A stretch of DNA of 64,000 bases. It comes from Roseiconus nitratireducens (lineage in GTDB: Bacteria > Planctomycetota > Planctomycetia > Pirellulales > Pirellulaceae). The DNA is taken from assembly GCF_008629675.1 (NCBI RefSeq), contig NZ_VWOX01000011.1, positions 186,001 to 250,000 of the forward strand. The letters run 5' to 3'. Position numbers and translations under genes: made by a program. Positions within the stretch are counted from its first letter, which is position 1; each line of letters starts with the position of its first letter. The notes under the pieces were generated by a model. It saw nothing but the letters and a program-made list of their open reading frames with translations. It did no database searches and was not told the origin of the DNA. Of the stretch, positions 45,301 through 53,524 are shown in pieces.

Positions 45301-48296
45301 ACCAGATAGGGATCGACCGAATCGATTGCGGTGTCCCGGTCCATCGCGGATTCATTGGCTGCAACGACCTGCCCCGCCGGACCGACAATGATCAAACCTG
45401 CGTCCAGCGGGTATTGAAGCTCCGCCGCGTCCACATCAATCGCGTACGTTTCTCCTGCAACCACCTGCAAGGAATAGCTTTCGATTTCCGACGCATCGTC
45501 AATGGAACTGTGAACCACGACGCGATCGTTTCTCCGGTCGTTCTCAATCTGCGGCATCAAACGAAGCGTGTCACTGCCGCTGTCGACCACCCAGATGTCA
45601 GACCGTTGGTCGGCGTCCCAATCGGTGACGAAGACGCCCGCCTCGTTGTCGCCCCCGGGATCAAATTGAATGGGGCGACTGAAGCGACCCTCACCCAGAT
45701 TGATCAGGATTTCAACGATCGAGGCATTCTGCACGGGCAACACCAGATCGATCTTGCCGTCATCGTTGACGTCAGCGCCTTCCATCGCATAGACGCCCGG
45801 CGTGCTCTCCAGCGGATCGAGCGAAAACAACTGCAGTCCGCCGTCCCCGTCGCTCACGAATCGCTCAATCCGTCCGGTTTCGCGGCTGATCGTCGCGACG
45901 TCGGGATAGGCGTCCGCGTTCAGATCCAGAAACACCAGATCCTGAGGATGGATCGGCACGCCCACCGCTGAGCCGAAGGCAAAGCTGCCATCCGGTCGTC
46001 CCAAAAAACTGGTGATCCGGCTACCGAGTCCATCAGCAACCAACAGATCGGTCATCCCGTCATTGTCCAGGTCGGCCAGTTCCACTTCGTTGGCGCGTCG
46101 TCCTCCCGTCTCCAGCGTTTCGGTCAACAGAAAGGTCCCATCACCGGCTCCGGTCAGAATCGAAACGTTCGCGGTAAAGTAATTCGCCACGGCAAGATCG
46201 GGATGGCCATCACGATTGAAGTCGCCCGTGGCAATCGAACCAGGGCGGTCTCCGGCCGAGAACCCGCCGGCGTAGACGAATTGACGATCGGCGGCACCCA
46301 AAAAAACATCGACGGTGCCGTCAACGACATAGTTGGCGTGGACCAGATCATCAAATCCGTCACCGTTGACATCAGCGGCCAACGCGGTTCCGGCAAAGAT
46401 CGCGTCAGGACCGGTGTCCAGTTGGGTCGGCGGCGACAGTCCACCGCCATCCTGGCCGAACAAGACGCTTAGCGTTTGATCGCCACGGTTGACGGTCACC
46501 AAATCCTTGATTCCGTCGTTATCAAAGTCACCGGCGATCACGCGGTGCGGATCGGCGCCAACCGAATACACCGGGCCCGACGCATATTCCAATTCCATTT
46601 CCCGGAGGCCGGCGTTCAAGTCGATCAGGGAATCGTCTCCGACAGGTCGGCGGATCTGGCTTCCCGATTGCAAGACCCAATCCGCCTGATCAACGTGGTT
46701 CGCAACAACACCCGTTGCGACCTCTCCCGTGACGAATCCGAAATCAGTCCCCGGGAAGAGCGTTTTGCCGAAGTTCTCCCAGGCCACCTGCTGCAAGGGG
46801 TTCCGAGCGTGATTGAGCGTGGTGGCGTGACCGATCTCGTGGTTGATGTTCCCGGTCGGAAACCCGCGAACCGAATCCGCAATCGAAGAACCGATCGCGG
46901 TCCGAAAACCGAAGCTTCCTCCGCCCGAGTTCCCCTGACCTTCAAACACCCCGACTCCCTGCGATATGTACTGCCACCTGTCAGTCGGCAGTTCGGTCGT
47001 CACATCGACGTCGTAGCGATCGTAGGTCGCTTCGAAATGCGACACCAGGAAGGGAATGTTTTGCGGATCTTCAAACGCGGCGTCGAAAGTTCGACCGCGA
47101 TGCTCGGGCAACTGTTGGGTGAAATCAAAAAAGTACAACGGAACGTCGCGCTGATCGGCGAACGTATCAATCGCCGCGCCACTGATTGCGTAGGGACCGA
47201 AACCGATCGATGACGTGGCCTGGATCACCAGGTAGTAAACGCCGGGTGTCGACAGCAACGGCATGTGGTTGTAGTCAAAACGGCTGGCATCGGCGTAGGC
47301 AATCAGTTGCCCCCATTCGTTAAACAGACTCAAACGCCGACCGGCCAACGATAAATCGTCCGTTCCCGAATACCGCAAATCGAATCGCAGACTTTCCAAC
47401 CCGCTGCCCTGGATCTGATACACGTCGACATCCTGCAGACTTTCCAACACGCCGGCGCGTCCCGAAACACTCGCAGTGACTGGCCACAACGCGGAATGGT
47501 TTTCGAACCGATCGCCCAGTTCAGCAACGATCTCCGTCTGGTCCAGCGTGCGAAGAGTGCCGGCGTAAGGCGTCGGTGACGATTGGGCCGACGGCAATGT
47601 CAGCGTGAAGAAATACGTTCCTGCTTCGGGCACCTCCGCAATGATGCCCTGACCCAGAGAGTCCGTAGCCAAAATCAAACCATCGGCATCGGACAAGGTG
47701 ATGGTCGGTGGCGACACCGCGCCGGCCAGATCCAAGACGACAACTTGGCCGGCCTGGGCAGCAAATGAAAACGTATCGTGATCGTCCGCGTTCTGGAGGG
47801 TTCCGCGAAAGTCCCTTGACGCGGGGAGCGGAGTCGCCTGTCCCGAATCGTTGTTGGGTTCCGATTCTTCGATCCCATCGAATCGATTGATGGTCGCCGT
47901 GATCGCATAGTCCTCGTTGGGCAGCCCAAATCGGTTGCCCGTGTGAACCCGCAGGAAATGATCACCTGTCTCCGCGGCGACGAAGATGCTGCGGAAGATG
48001 TCGATCGAAGGAATCTGCACCGCGCCCGATGGATCCACCAAATCAAAGGCGACGAAGGGCTGGCGATCACCGCCTTGGCTATCGGCGTACGCCGGATCGA
48101 CGTACAGCGCATCGCCGGTGGAAAGCGGAATTCGAAAAAAATCTTCGTCCTCAAGCGAAGCAAACGAACCTCGCAACACGCCCGATTGCAGCACCTCGGT
48201 CGCCGCCGCCAAGTCATCATTGGGCTCGACCTCCGCCACGTCGGCGGCGAGCATTCGGCGGGTTTCGAGACGTTCGATTCGGAATCGGCGACGCAT
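42390..48296 (-). CDS. Giant secreted multidomain protein: metzincin-like, FG-GAP, Calx-beta-like, dockerin-like
   Basis: The product has 1968 residues. The N-terminus RFRIERLETRRMLAADVAEV is the planctomycete export signal. Pre-peptidase-like repeats follow (EPNDDLAAATEV, EPNNDSGQATPL). Then comes a metalloprotease-like segment with HEIGHATTLNH (H486, E487, H490, H496), four to five FG-GAP/VCBS-type beta-propeller repeats (GDFDNDGIKDLVTVNRGD, DVNGDGFDDLVHANYV), Ig-like modules, and three or more Calx-beta-like domains (ISESGGTATLRITREDADG, ISESGGTSTLTVTRTDPRG). At the C-terminus are two dockerin-like Asp-Asn loops (YDVNASGQVSAIDALVVINE and DVTGDDRITALDALQVINE). The metal motif lacks the Gly of HExxHxxGxxH. 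Likely a calcium-loaded cell-surface or secreted protein; protease activity is inference. Confidence 0.92.
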   Translation of the reverse strand: MRRRFRIERLETRRMLAADVAEVEPNDDLAAATEVLQSGVLRGSFASLEDEDFFRIPLSTGDALYVDPAYADSQGGDRQPFVAFDLVDPSGAVQIPSIDIFRSIFVAAETGDHFLRVHTGNRFGLPNEDYAITATINRFDGIEESEPNNDSGQATPLPASRDFRGTLQNADDHDTFSFAAQAGQVVVLDLAGAVSPPTITLSDADGLILATDSLGQGIIAEVPEAGTYFFTLTLPSAQSSPTPYAGTLRTLDQTEIVAELGDRFENHSALWPVTASVSGRAGVLESLQDVDVYQIQGSGLESLRFDLRYSGTDDLSLAGRRLSLFNEWGQLIAYADASRFDYNHMPLLSTPGVYYLVIQATSSIGFGPYAISGAAIDTFADQRDVPLYFFDFTQQLPEHRGRTFDAAFEDPQNIPFLVSHFEATYDRYDVDVTTELPTDRWQYISQGVGVFEGQGNSGGGSFGFRTAIGSSIADSVRGFPTGNINHEIGHATTLNHARNPLQQVAWENFGKTLFPGTDFGFVTGEVATGVVANHVDQADWVLQSGSQIRRPVGDDSLIDLNAGLREMELEYASGPVYSVGADPHRVIAGDFDNDGIKDLVTVNRGDQTLSVLFGQDGGGLSPPTQLDTGPDAIFAGTALAADVNGDGFDDLVHANYVVDGTVDVFLGAADRQFVYAGGFSAGDRPGSIATGDFNRDGHPDLAVANYFTANVSILTGAGDGTFLLTETLETGGRRANEVELADLDNDGMTDLLVADGLGSRITSFLGRPDGSFAFGSAVGVPIHPQDLVFLDLNADAYPDVATISRETGRIERFVSDGDGGLQLFSLDPLESTPGVYAMEGADVNDDGKIDLVLPVQNASIVEILINLGEGRFSRPIQFDPGGDNEAGVFVTDWDADQRSDIWVVDSGSDTLRLMPQIENDRRNDRVVVHSSIDDASEIESYSLQVVAGETYAIDVDAAELQYPLDAGLIIVGPAGQVVAANESAMDRDTAIDSVDPYLVHTFEESGTYRIDVVSQFGTVGKYRLKVAPTDAFDNDGPRVRRASPQQDEVIDQTRQLLFWMNDTLDPQSINAQTIRVVGAATGPQLGNAVFDPLKNLLIWRGHQPLPPDTYTVTLDGLTDTRGNVLDGETNGLRFPSISGDGVPGGALPYSFTVDSLDITPAQVRQLIVTQSDYSSHVLDVRFDDPLDVIAAQRSRPIVTAAGPDGAFDTADDYRVPVDVYYQRDYDRSIEQGDYTVFTRGYLHPGWYKIRATLLDESGQTTVLDETFQIAPMSLRHGVSVVDMNFQPGQVQPAADREDIRWTFSNPVDPTTLTVDTVRVRYSQDAHFFDSQDLILQDADGSIEWDAATLTAIFQPATPLDEGFYLVELDGQAEGIRDSRGNLLDGEYLDSNINGTTVWSVYADRASGDGRRGGDYRAAFGIDRSQPSPLTLSFDRESISESGGTATLRITREDADGELRISLSNSDPSSLNVQTSVIIPDGKMSSDPITISAIDDPFVDGTQTVTLVAAAQLYSMTRGFVRYEGVRSLDVTDAEQLSVTFADPAISESGGTSTLTVTRTDPRGNLVVALNSDQPEQFQLPIIVTLFDGQLSSVPVAFQAIDDDQLEGPVTVQVTASGSGYQPGTSTIEILDHEPLELLLADATISEFGGETSLVVRRTDPRGDLVVDLAVAGADRIGVPTSLTIVDGALESAPVPIAAIDDLSVNAAETIEVTASAAGYLTATDSLVVADVLVLHPEDAGWDLDATWQFTGVIVRLDTLVWQYTRQGQDRQAAHPNGYSNPINRYDVNASGQVSAIDALVVINELARRAFSDDDPESQGTIRPLDQVVLESFQFFDVTGDDRITALDALQVINEIARRIESSRGSAESVIDSNTLFLSDFLAKPTSSSSQNDPPPIVFPRVVHDENEATWRPPMPAARSESDRTSAILNSEVALTDSDAGQADLDDASADRVQAIDEILTDGLVGTAW

Positions 48297-48548
48297 TTCC
48301 AGTGACTGATGCTTCTGTCCGGCACGGGCCTAAGGGACTTTCTGGCTTCGACGACCCGATCCTGACGCGCTAGCGTTTCAGATCGAGGCTTGACGGTGCG
48401 GGGCCGAGCGGGATACCCGAGATCCACCCACGAGGCCCGCTTAGGATAAGCTAAATGCCAGCGCATTTCGACAACGCAACAGCGACCTGAACCGTGAATC
48501 AACGGATCGCCCTTGCGCTGTGACCGCCGTTCTTCCACCGCTTCTTGC

Positions 48549-48902
48549 ATGTCGCTGAACCCGTACGATCCGCCCAGCGAACCCCTGTCGCCCGCAGCGA
48601 CGGTGCGACCGTTCCCGACGCTAGCGGCAACGATTCACCTGACCTTGATCGGCGTGTTGGCACTGGGGATGGCTTGGAAGATCGCCAAAGCGCCGGACCA
48701 TCTGATCGGTGTGGCATTGCTCTGCGGACTGTTTTTTTCCCTGCCATACATCTGTTCTTTTCTGGGCGCGATGGCAGCCATCATGGTCCGAAACCACTCA
48801 TACGCCGATCAATTTCGACGCTTCCTGGAGCTGTTCCTCACGGGCATGATCCTTTTCGACCTGATGTTCATCGGAATCATCCTGTTCGCGGCCAATTCGT
48901 GA
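48549..48902 (+). CDS. Small membrane protein, MSLNPYDPP type
   Basis: The 117-residue protein starts at the ATG at 48549 (SLNPYDPPSEPLSP), a start pattern repeated in many planctomycete membrane proteins. Three membrane helices follow (IHLTLIGVLALGMAWKI, LLCGLFFSLPYICSFLGAM, FLTGMILFDLMFIGIILFA). The function is unknown. It converges on dnaE2. Confidence 0.8.
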   Translation: MSLNPYDPPSEPLSPAATVRPFPTLAATIHLTLIGVLALGMAWKIAKAPDHLIGVALLCGLFFSLPYICSFLGAMAAIMVRNHSYADQFRRFLELFLTGMILFDLMFIGIILFAANS

Positions 48903-48962
48903 TTGCCCCGGCACGTCCCGCGTGCCCGACGTCCATCCGAGCTACCGATTGTGTTTGCCGCG

Positions 48963-51900
48963 CTAGCGAAAGTCGCGGGAACGGATCGAGAGCCCCGAGA
49001 CCTGGGTGGACAGGTCGGTGATCCGACCGACGATCACGTGGATCACGTTTTGACGGTTTTCCAATTTGCCGTCGACCAACCAGGCGTTGCTGGTCCGGGC
49101 CACGCGGAAGAAGCGTTCCCAGACCTTCGGAAACAGCACCAGATTGATCGGCCCGGTTTCATCCTCCAACGTCACGAAGGTGATCCCCTTGGCGGTGCCC
49201 GGGCGCTGGCGCAACAAGACCAGCCCGGCGACCTTGACGTGCCGCCCGTCACGCAGGTGGGGAAGTTGATCGGCGCGGACGCATCGCAGCTGTTCCAGTT
49301 CGTCCCGCACAAAGGACATCGGATGGTCCCTCAAGCTCAATCCGGTCGTCCCGTAATCGGCGTAGACTTCTTCCAGCGGCGTCATCGGTGCCAGGTCATC
49401 GGGCAACGGGTCGTCATCATCGACCGCTTGCAACAACGGTGCTTCGTCCGCGTCGGCCGCCTGACCCAGCGATTGCCAGACGGCGGCGCGCCGATCGCCC
49501 GCGACGGTTGCCAGCGCATCGGCGTCGGCCAGCAAGGACACCACGGCCTGGCCGATCCGTCCTCTGCGGCTCAGCTCCGCCACGTCACGGTAGGGGCCGT
49601 GACGTTGACGTTCGCGCACCACCGCCTCGGCGGCCGACTGCGGCAGTCCCCGGATCGTGTTCAACCCCAATCGCAGTGCCGGATGGTTGCGATCTTGACC
49701 TTCTTCAAGGGTCGTTTCCCAATCGCTGTGATTGACATCCACCGGCCGGATCTCCACGCCTTGGTTGCGGGCGTCGCCGACCAGTTGGGCCGGTGCGTAA
49801 AAGCCCATCGGCTGGCTGTTGAGCAACGCGGCGCAGAACGCTGCCGGATAGTGGCACTTCAGGTAGGAAGAAGCGTAGACCAACAGCGCGAAACTGGCCG
49901 CGTGCGACTCGGGGAATCCGTATTCACCGAATCCGCGAATCTGGTGAAAGACCTGCTCGGCAAATTTCCCCGTCAGACCGTTGCGTCGCATGCCCTCGAG
50001 CAATTTGACGCGAAAGTTGTCGATCACGCCGGGGCGTCGCCACGCGGCCATGGCGCGACGCAACTGATCCGCCTCGCCCGGCGTGAAGCCCGCAGCGACG
50101 ACCGCCAATCGCATGGCCTGTTCCTGAAAGATCGGCACGCCCAACGTCTTTTCCAACACGCGTCGGACGGCATCGTTGGGGTACACCACCTCACTCGGAT
50201 TCTCGCGAGCTTTGAGAAACGGGTGCACCATGTCACCCTGGATCGGCCCGGGACGCACGATCGCGACCTCGATCACCAGGTCATAAAAACAGCGCGGTCG
50301 CAGTCGCGGCAACATGCTCATCTGGGCGCGGCTTTCAATCTGAAACACGCCCATCGTCTCGGCACGACAAATCATGTCGTAGGTCGCTTTGTCTCCGTGC
50401 GGCAGCGTCGAGAGGGACCAGTCGTCGCCGTGGTGGTCCGCAACGATCTGAAAACAGCGTCGGATGGCCGAAAGCATCCCCAAGGCCAGCACGTCCACCT
50501 TCAAAATGCCCAGCTCGTCCAAATCATCTTTGTCCCATTGGATGACGGTCCGACCCGGCATTGCCGCGTTCTCGATCGGACACAGTTCGCAGAGTTTCCC
50601 GGCGGTCATCACCATCCCGCCAACATGTTGTGAAAGATGGCGGGGAAATCCGACCAGCGTCCGCACCAGGTATTCGAACCGCCGACCGGTATCCGATTCC
50701 GGATCCAGCCCGCACGCCAGCATGCCGGAGGGCAGAGCGTCCAAGGAGTATTCGCTGCCGGCGATCTTGGAAAGCGAGTCGATCAGATCGGCCGAAAGTC
50801 CCAGGGCCTTGCCGACCTCGCGGATAGCACTCTTGCTGCGATACGTGGTCACGGTTGCCGTCATCCCGGCGCGGTCACGTCCATACTTTTCGTACAGGTA
50901 CTGCAGCACCTCCTCGCGACGCTGGTGTTCGAAATCCACGTCGATGTCCGGCGCCTCGTTTCTTTCGCGGCTGATGAAGCGTTCGAACAACAGATCGGTG
51001 CGCGTGGGATCAACGCTGGTCACCCCCAGACAGTAACAAACGACCGAATTTGCCGCGCTGCCGCGACCCTGGCACAGGATCCCGCGGTCGCGGGCAAATC
51101 GCACCATGTCCCACACGGTCAAGAAGTAGGCTTCGTATTGAAGCTCCTGGATCAATTGCAACTCGTGCCGAAGGTTGTCGATCACGCGCTCGGGAACTCC
51201 ACCCGGCCAACGTTGCTTCGCGCCCTCCCACGTCAAACGTTTGAGGTGTTCAAACAACGTCATCCCGGAAGGCGCGATCTCTTCGGGGTACTCGTATCGC
51301 AACTCATCCAGCGAGAACGTGCAACGTTCCGCGATCTCCCACGTCCGCTCGATCGCGCCGGGAACTTCGCCGAAAAGCTCCTCGATCTCCGCCAACGTTC
51401 GCAAGTGGTGCTGGCTGTTCGAAAATCGCTGCGCATGCACCTGATCGATTCGGGCGCCGTGGCGGATGGCGGTCACGCAATCATGCATCAACATCCGCTC
51501 GGCGGTGTGGTAGGCGACGTCTCCCGAAGCGACCAACGGCACTCCCGACCGCTGTGACAATTGGTGCAGCCGTTGGATCACCGATCGGTCATCGACACCG
51601 CGATGAAGTGCGGCCAGCAGATAAGCCGAATTGCCGAAAGCCCGACGAAACTCCCCTCGCAGGAATGCCACCGTAACCTCCGCCGGATCGTCCGCGCCGC
51701 TGTGCCCGTCCGCGCCGCTGTGCCCGTCCGCGCCGCTGGGCCCGTCCGCGCCCGGCTCGGCCGTGGGCAACGCACCGGCGATCATGCCCTCACGAAACTC
51801 CAACACGTCAGCCCACTCCAAACGGCACTCCCCCTTGGGACTGCGCAGCCGTCCCCGGGAAAGCAGCTGGCACAACCGCCCGTAGGCATTTCGGTCGGTC

Positions 51901-52136
51901 GGCCACAACACCAGCGACGGCGCATCCATCGGATGGATTTCCGCACCGACGATGTATTTGAGCCCCAGATCGCGGGCGGCCCCAAAGCCGCGCACCACAC
52001 CGGCCAAGGATTGGGTGTCGGTCAAGGCCAGTCCGCCGTAGCCCAGCTCCGCGGCCCGGGCCACCAATTCGTCGGGATGCGATGCGCCGCAAAGAAAAGA
52101 GAAATTGCTTTTGCAGTGGAGTTCGACGTAGCGCAT
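48963..52136 (-). CDS. dnaE2: Error-prone DNA polymerase III alpha subunit
   Basis: The 1057-residue protein starts at the ATG at 52136 (RYVELHCKSNFSFLCGASH); the in-frame extension to 52313 runs into a dispersed repeat and is rejected. The N-terminal PHP domain is followed by the C-family palm with its Asp ligands in NEAPDIDVDFEHQRREE, the third Asp region LGILKVDVLALGML, and a C-terminal OB fold. The Cys in HCKSNFSFL and length near 1050 mark DnaE2 rather than DnaE1. It usually works in SOS mutagenesis with ImuA'/ImuB; neither is in this window. A Gly-Ala-Asp-Gly-His-Ser low-complexity insert (51690-51752) breaks the PHP-proximal region. Confidence 0.95.
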   Translation of the reverse strand: MRYVELHCKSNFSFLCGASHPDELVARAAELGYGGLALTDTQSLAGVVRGFGAARDLGLKYIVGAEIHPMDAPSLVLWPTDRNAYGRLCQLLSRGRLRSPKGECRLEWADVLEFREGMIAGALPTAEPGADGPSGADGHSGADGHSGADDPAEVTVAFLRGEFRRAFGNSAYLLAALHRGVDDRSVIQRLHQLSQRSGVPLVASGDVAYHTAERMLMHDCVTAIRHGARIDQVHAQRFSNSQHHLRTLAEIEELFGEVPGAIERTWEIAERCTFSLDELRYEYPEEIAPSGMTLFEHLKRLTWEGAKQRWPGGVPERVIDNLRHELQLIQELQYEAYFLTVWDMVRFARDRGILCQGRGSAANSVVCYCLGVTSVDPTRTDLLFERFISRERNEAPDIDVDFEHQRREEVLQYLYEKYGRDRAGMTATVTTYRSKSAIREVGKALGLSADLIDSLSKIAGSEYSLDALPSGMLACGLDPESDTGRRFEYLVRTLVGFPRHLSQHVGGMVMTAGKLCELCPIENAAMPGRTVIQWDKDDLDELGILKVDVLALGMLSAIRRCFQIVADHHGDDWSLSTLPHGDKATYDMICRAETMGVFQIESRAQMSMLPRLRPRCFYDLVIEVAIVRPGPIQGDMVHPFLKARENPSEVVYPNDAVRRVLEKTLGVPIFQEQAMRLAVVAAGFTPGEADQLRRAMAAWRRPGVIDNFRVKLLEGMRRNGLTGKFAEQVFHQIRGFGEYGFPESHAASFALLVYASSYLKCHYPAAFCAALLNSQPMGFYAPAQLVGDARNQGVEIRPVDVNHSDWETTLEEGQDRNHPALRLGLNTIRGLPQSAAEAVVRERQRHGPYRDVAELSRRGRIGQAVVSLLADADALATVAGDRRAAVWQSLGQAADADEAPLLQAVDDDDPLPDDLAPMTPLEEVYADYGTTGLSLRDHPMSFVRDELEQLRCVRADQLPHLRDGRHVKVAGLVLLRQRPGTAKGITFVTLEDETGPINLVLFPKVWERFFRVARTSNAWLVDGKLENRQNVIHVIVGRITDLSTQVSGLSIRSRDFR
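51690..51752. repeat. 18-bp tandem repeat inside dnaE2
   Basis: Units at 51690-51707, 51708-51725 and 51726-51743 plus a partial fourth encode repeated Gly-Ala-Asp-Gly-x-Ser. The repeats are in frame, so slippage would change length without breaking the gene. Confidence 0.8.
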
Positions 52137-52268
52137 GGGGGTTACGTTACGCCGGTCGGCGCGGACGGGCAACCGAGCTTGGACGTCGACCGCGAAGTCT
52201 GGGCCGGTGACGGCCGGGTGGATACCGTCCGCCAGAGTTGCTGCCAGGCAGAGCCTGGAAGAACAGTC

Positions 52269-52294
52269 GGTTCCAAGGCCGGAGCCTTGGAACC
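52269..52294. repeat. Dispersed palindrome, GGTTCCAAGG family, reversed copy
   Basis: Arms GGTTCCAAGGC and GCCTTGGAACC with a 4-nt loop. The flank ACAGTC on the left is the reverse complement of the GACTGT that follows the 29584 copy, so this copy is inverted. It sits just upstream of dnaE2. Confidence 0.7.
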
Positions 52295-52336
52295 AGAAGA
52301 CGTCCGCCGCCAAGGCGGGCGATGGCCGTCGTCCGG

Positions 52337-53296
52337 CTACATGGCCGGTGCCGGTTCTTGATCGACACTCAATAGGACACGCTTGGCGCGCTCGCGAAAG
52401 TCCTGGCGGTCGACCAGCTGCAACAGCGCGGGATGGCTCATCAACCGCATCAACATCGGCCGGTCAATCGGCCGCTCCTGCTGCAGGAAGGCTTGGACCT
52501 CCGGATCACGGCGGAGTTCATCCAGGGCACGCTGGAAGGAGGGATCCTTCTGCAGCTGAACGATCTGTGGATGCTTCAACAACTGGTCGACGTTCTTCGG
52601 CTGAGAGAGTGTTTGCACGGATCGTTGGACCTGCTTGATCTGGGCGAGGGCCTCGACGCGTTCAAACGGATTGTGCTGCTCCACCAGCGGTCCCATCACG
52701 CTGGTCTGGGTCTTCGCAGCCATCGCGTCCATTGCCGCATTCAGCCGTCCGGCCCGGCGTTGATCGTTTTCGGTCGTGGGACGCAGACTGATCAGGCCAC
52801 CCAGCACGACCAACACGATCACGGCTCCTTCGATCAGCCCGAATCCAAATCCCAAGGAACAATTGAGTGCCGAAAGCCGACGTCGCCGCGCCAGAAACGC
52901 GCGGCTGACCAGCCCCAGCAGAAGCGTCACAATCAGCGAAATCCCCACACCGACCGCTGCAATGCACAGAATGCGGTTGGTCAAACCGGACGTCCCGAAC
53001 TGAGCCGCGAACCGCTGTTCCCAGGCCATCCCCAATGCGGGGGCGAAGTAGATCGCCGCGGTCAGGGCCACGATCGAAGCGGAGATCCGGGCCAGCCCCA
53101 CACGAAAACCGATCCCGGCGCAGCACATCACGGTCAGAATCCCGCCGGCGGCGATCCAGTCCTGGCGACCGATGTAGTACCCGGCCGAGATCAGCGTGGC
53201 CAACAACAGCGGGTAAAACACCCACCCGGACATTCGGATCGGGGCGTTCGGATCGGGACGCAGGTAGGTCGATCGTGAGCGGGAACGGAAGGCCAT
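52337..53296 (-). CDS. CvpA-like membrane protein
   Basis: The 319-residue protein starts at the ATG at 53296 (AFRSRSRSTYLRPDPN). Four to five membrane helices follow in the CvpA order: WVFYPLLLATLISAGYYIG, a second pair, then LIVTLLLGLVSRAFLARRRR and the end segment GFGFGLIEGAVIVLVVLGG. A long helical cytoplasmic or periplasmic C-terminal region (140 residues) is rich in Gln and Arg (AQIKQVQRSVQTLSQPKN). CvpA is linked to envelope function and colicin V production in other bacteria; the role here is unclear. It is upstream of dnaE2 on the same strand but separated by a repeat. Confidence 0.8.
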   Translation of the reverse strand: MAFRSRSRSTYLRPDPNAPIRMSGWVFYPLLLATLISAGYYIGRQDWIAAGGILTVMCCAGIGFRVGLARISASIVALTAAIYFAPALGMAWEQRFAAQFGTSGLTNRILCIAAVGVGISLIVTLLLGLVSRAFLARRRRLSALNCSLGFGFGLIEGAVIVLVVLGGLISLRPTTENDQRRAGRLNAAMDAMAAKTQTSVMGPLVEQHNPFERVEALAQIKQVQRSVQTLSQPKNVDQLLKHPQIVQLQKDPSFQRALDELRRDPEVQAFLQQERPIDRPMLMRLMSHPALLQLVDRQDFRERAKRVLLSVDQEPAPAM

Positions 53297-53446
53297 CTTC
53301 GGTGTCGGACAAGGAGGGATGGGGAGCAAAAAGACGCGCAACCATACCTTAAAGATCGGCCTGACGACTGAAGCTCTTCCCAACTGGCATCCAGCCGGGC
53401 ATCAAAACGCCGCGTGTTCACCGCGTTTGTTCACCATCGACCCCAC

Positions 53447-53494
53447 CTTGCCGGCGTATTCTCTTGTCGGCGCACGCTCTTGCCGGCATACTCT
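53447..53494. repeat. Three 16-bp tandem repeats
   Basis: Units at 53447-53462, 53463-53478 and 53479-53494 share the consensus CTTGCCGGCGTACTCT with a few changes. They lie in the gap upstream of the CvpA-like gene. Confidence 0.7.
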
Positions 53495-53524
53495 GGCACC
53501 GGCGGAGGGGTAAGAGGCATCCAG

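Noticed and set aside
48903..50633. 576-codon plus-strand frame opposite dnaE2
   Set aside because: The minus strand encodes a full DnaE2 with all polymerase motifs; no motif exists on this side.
52137..52313. N-terminal extension of DnaE2
   Set aside because: It would run into a dispersed repeat, and family members begin with the RYVELH-type start at 52136.
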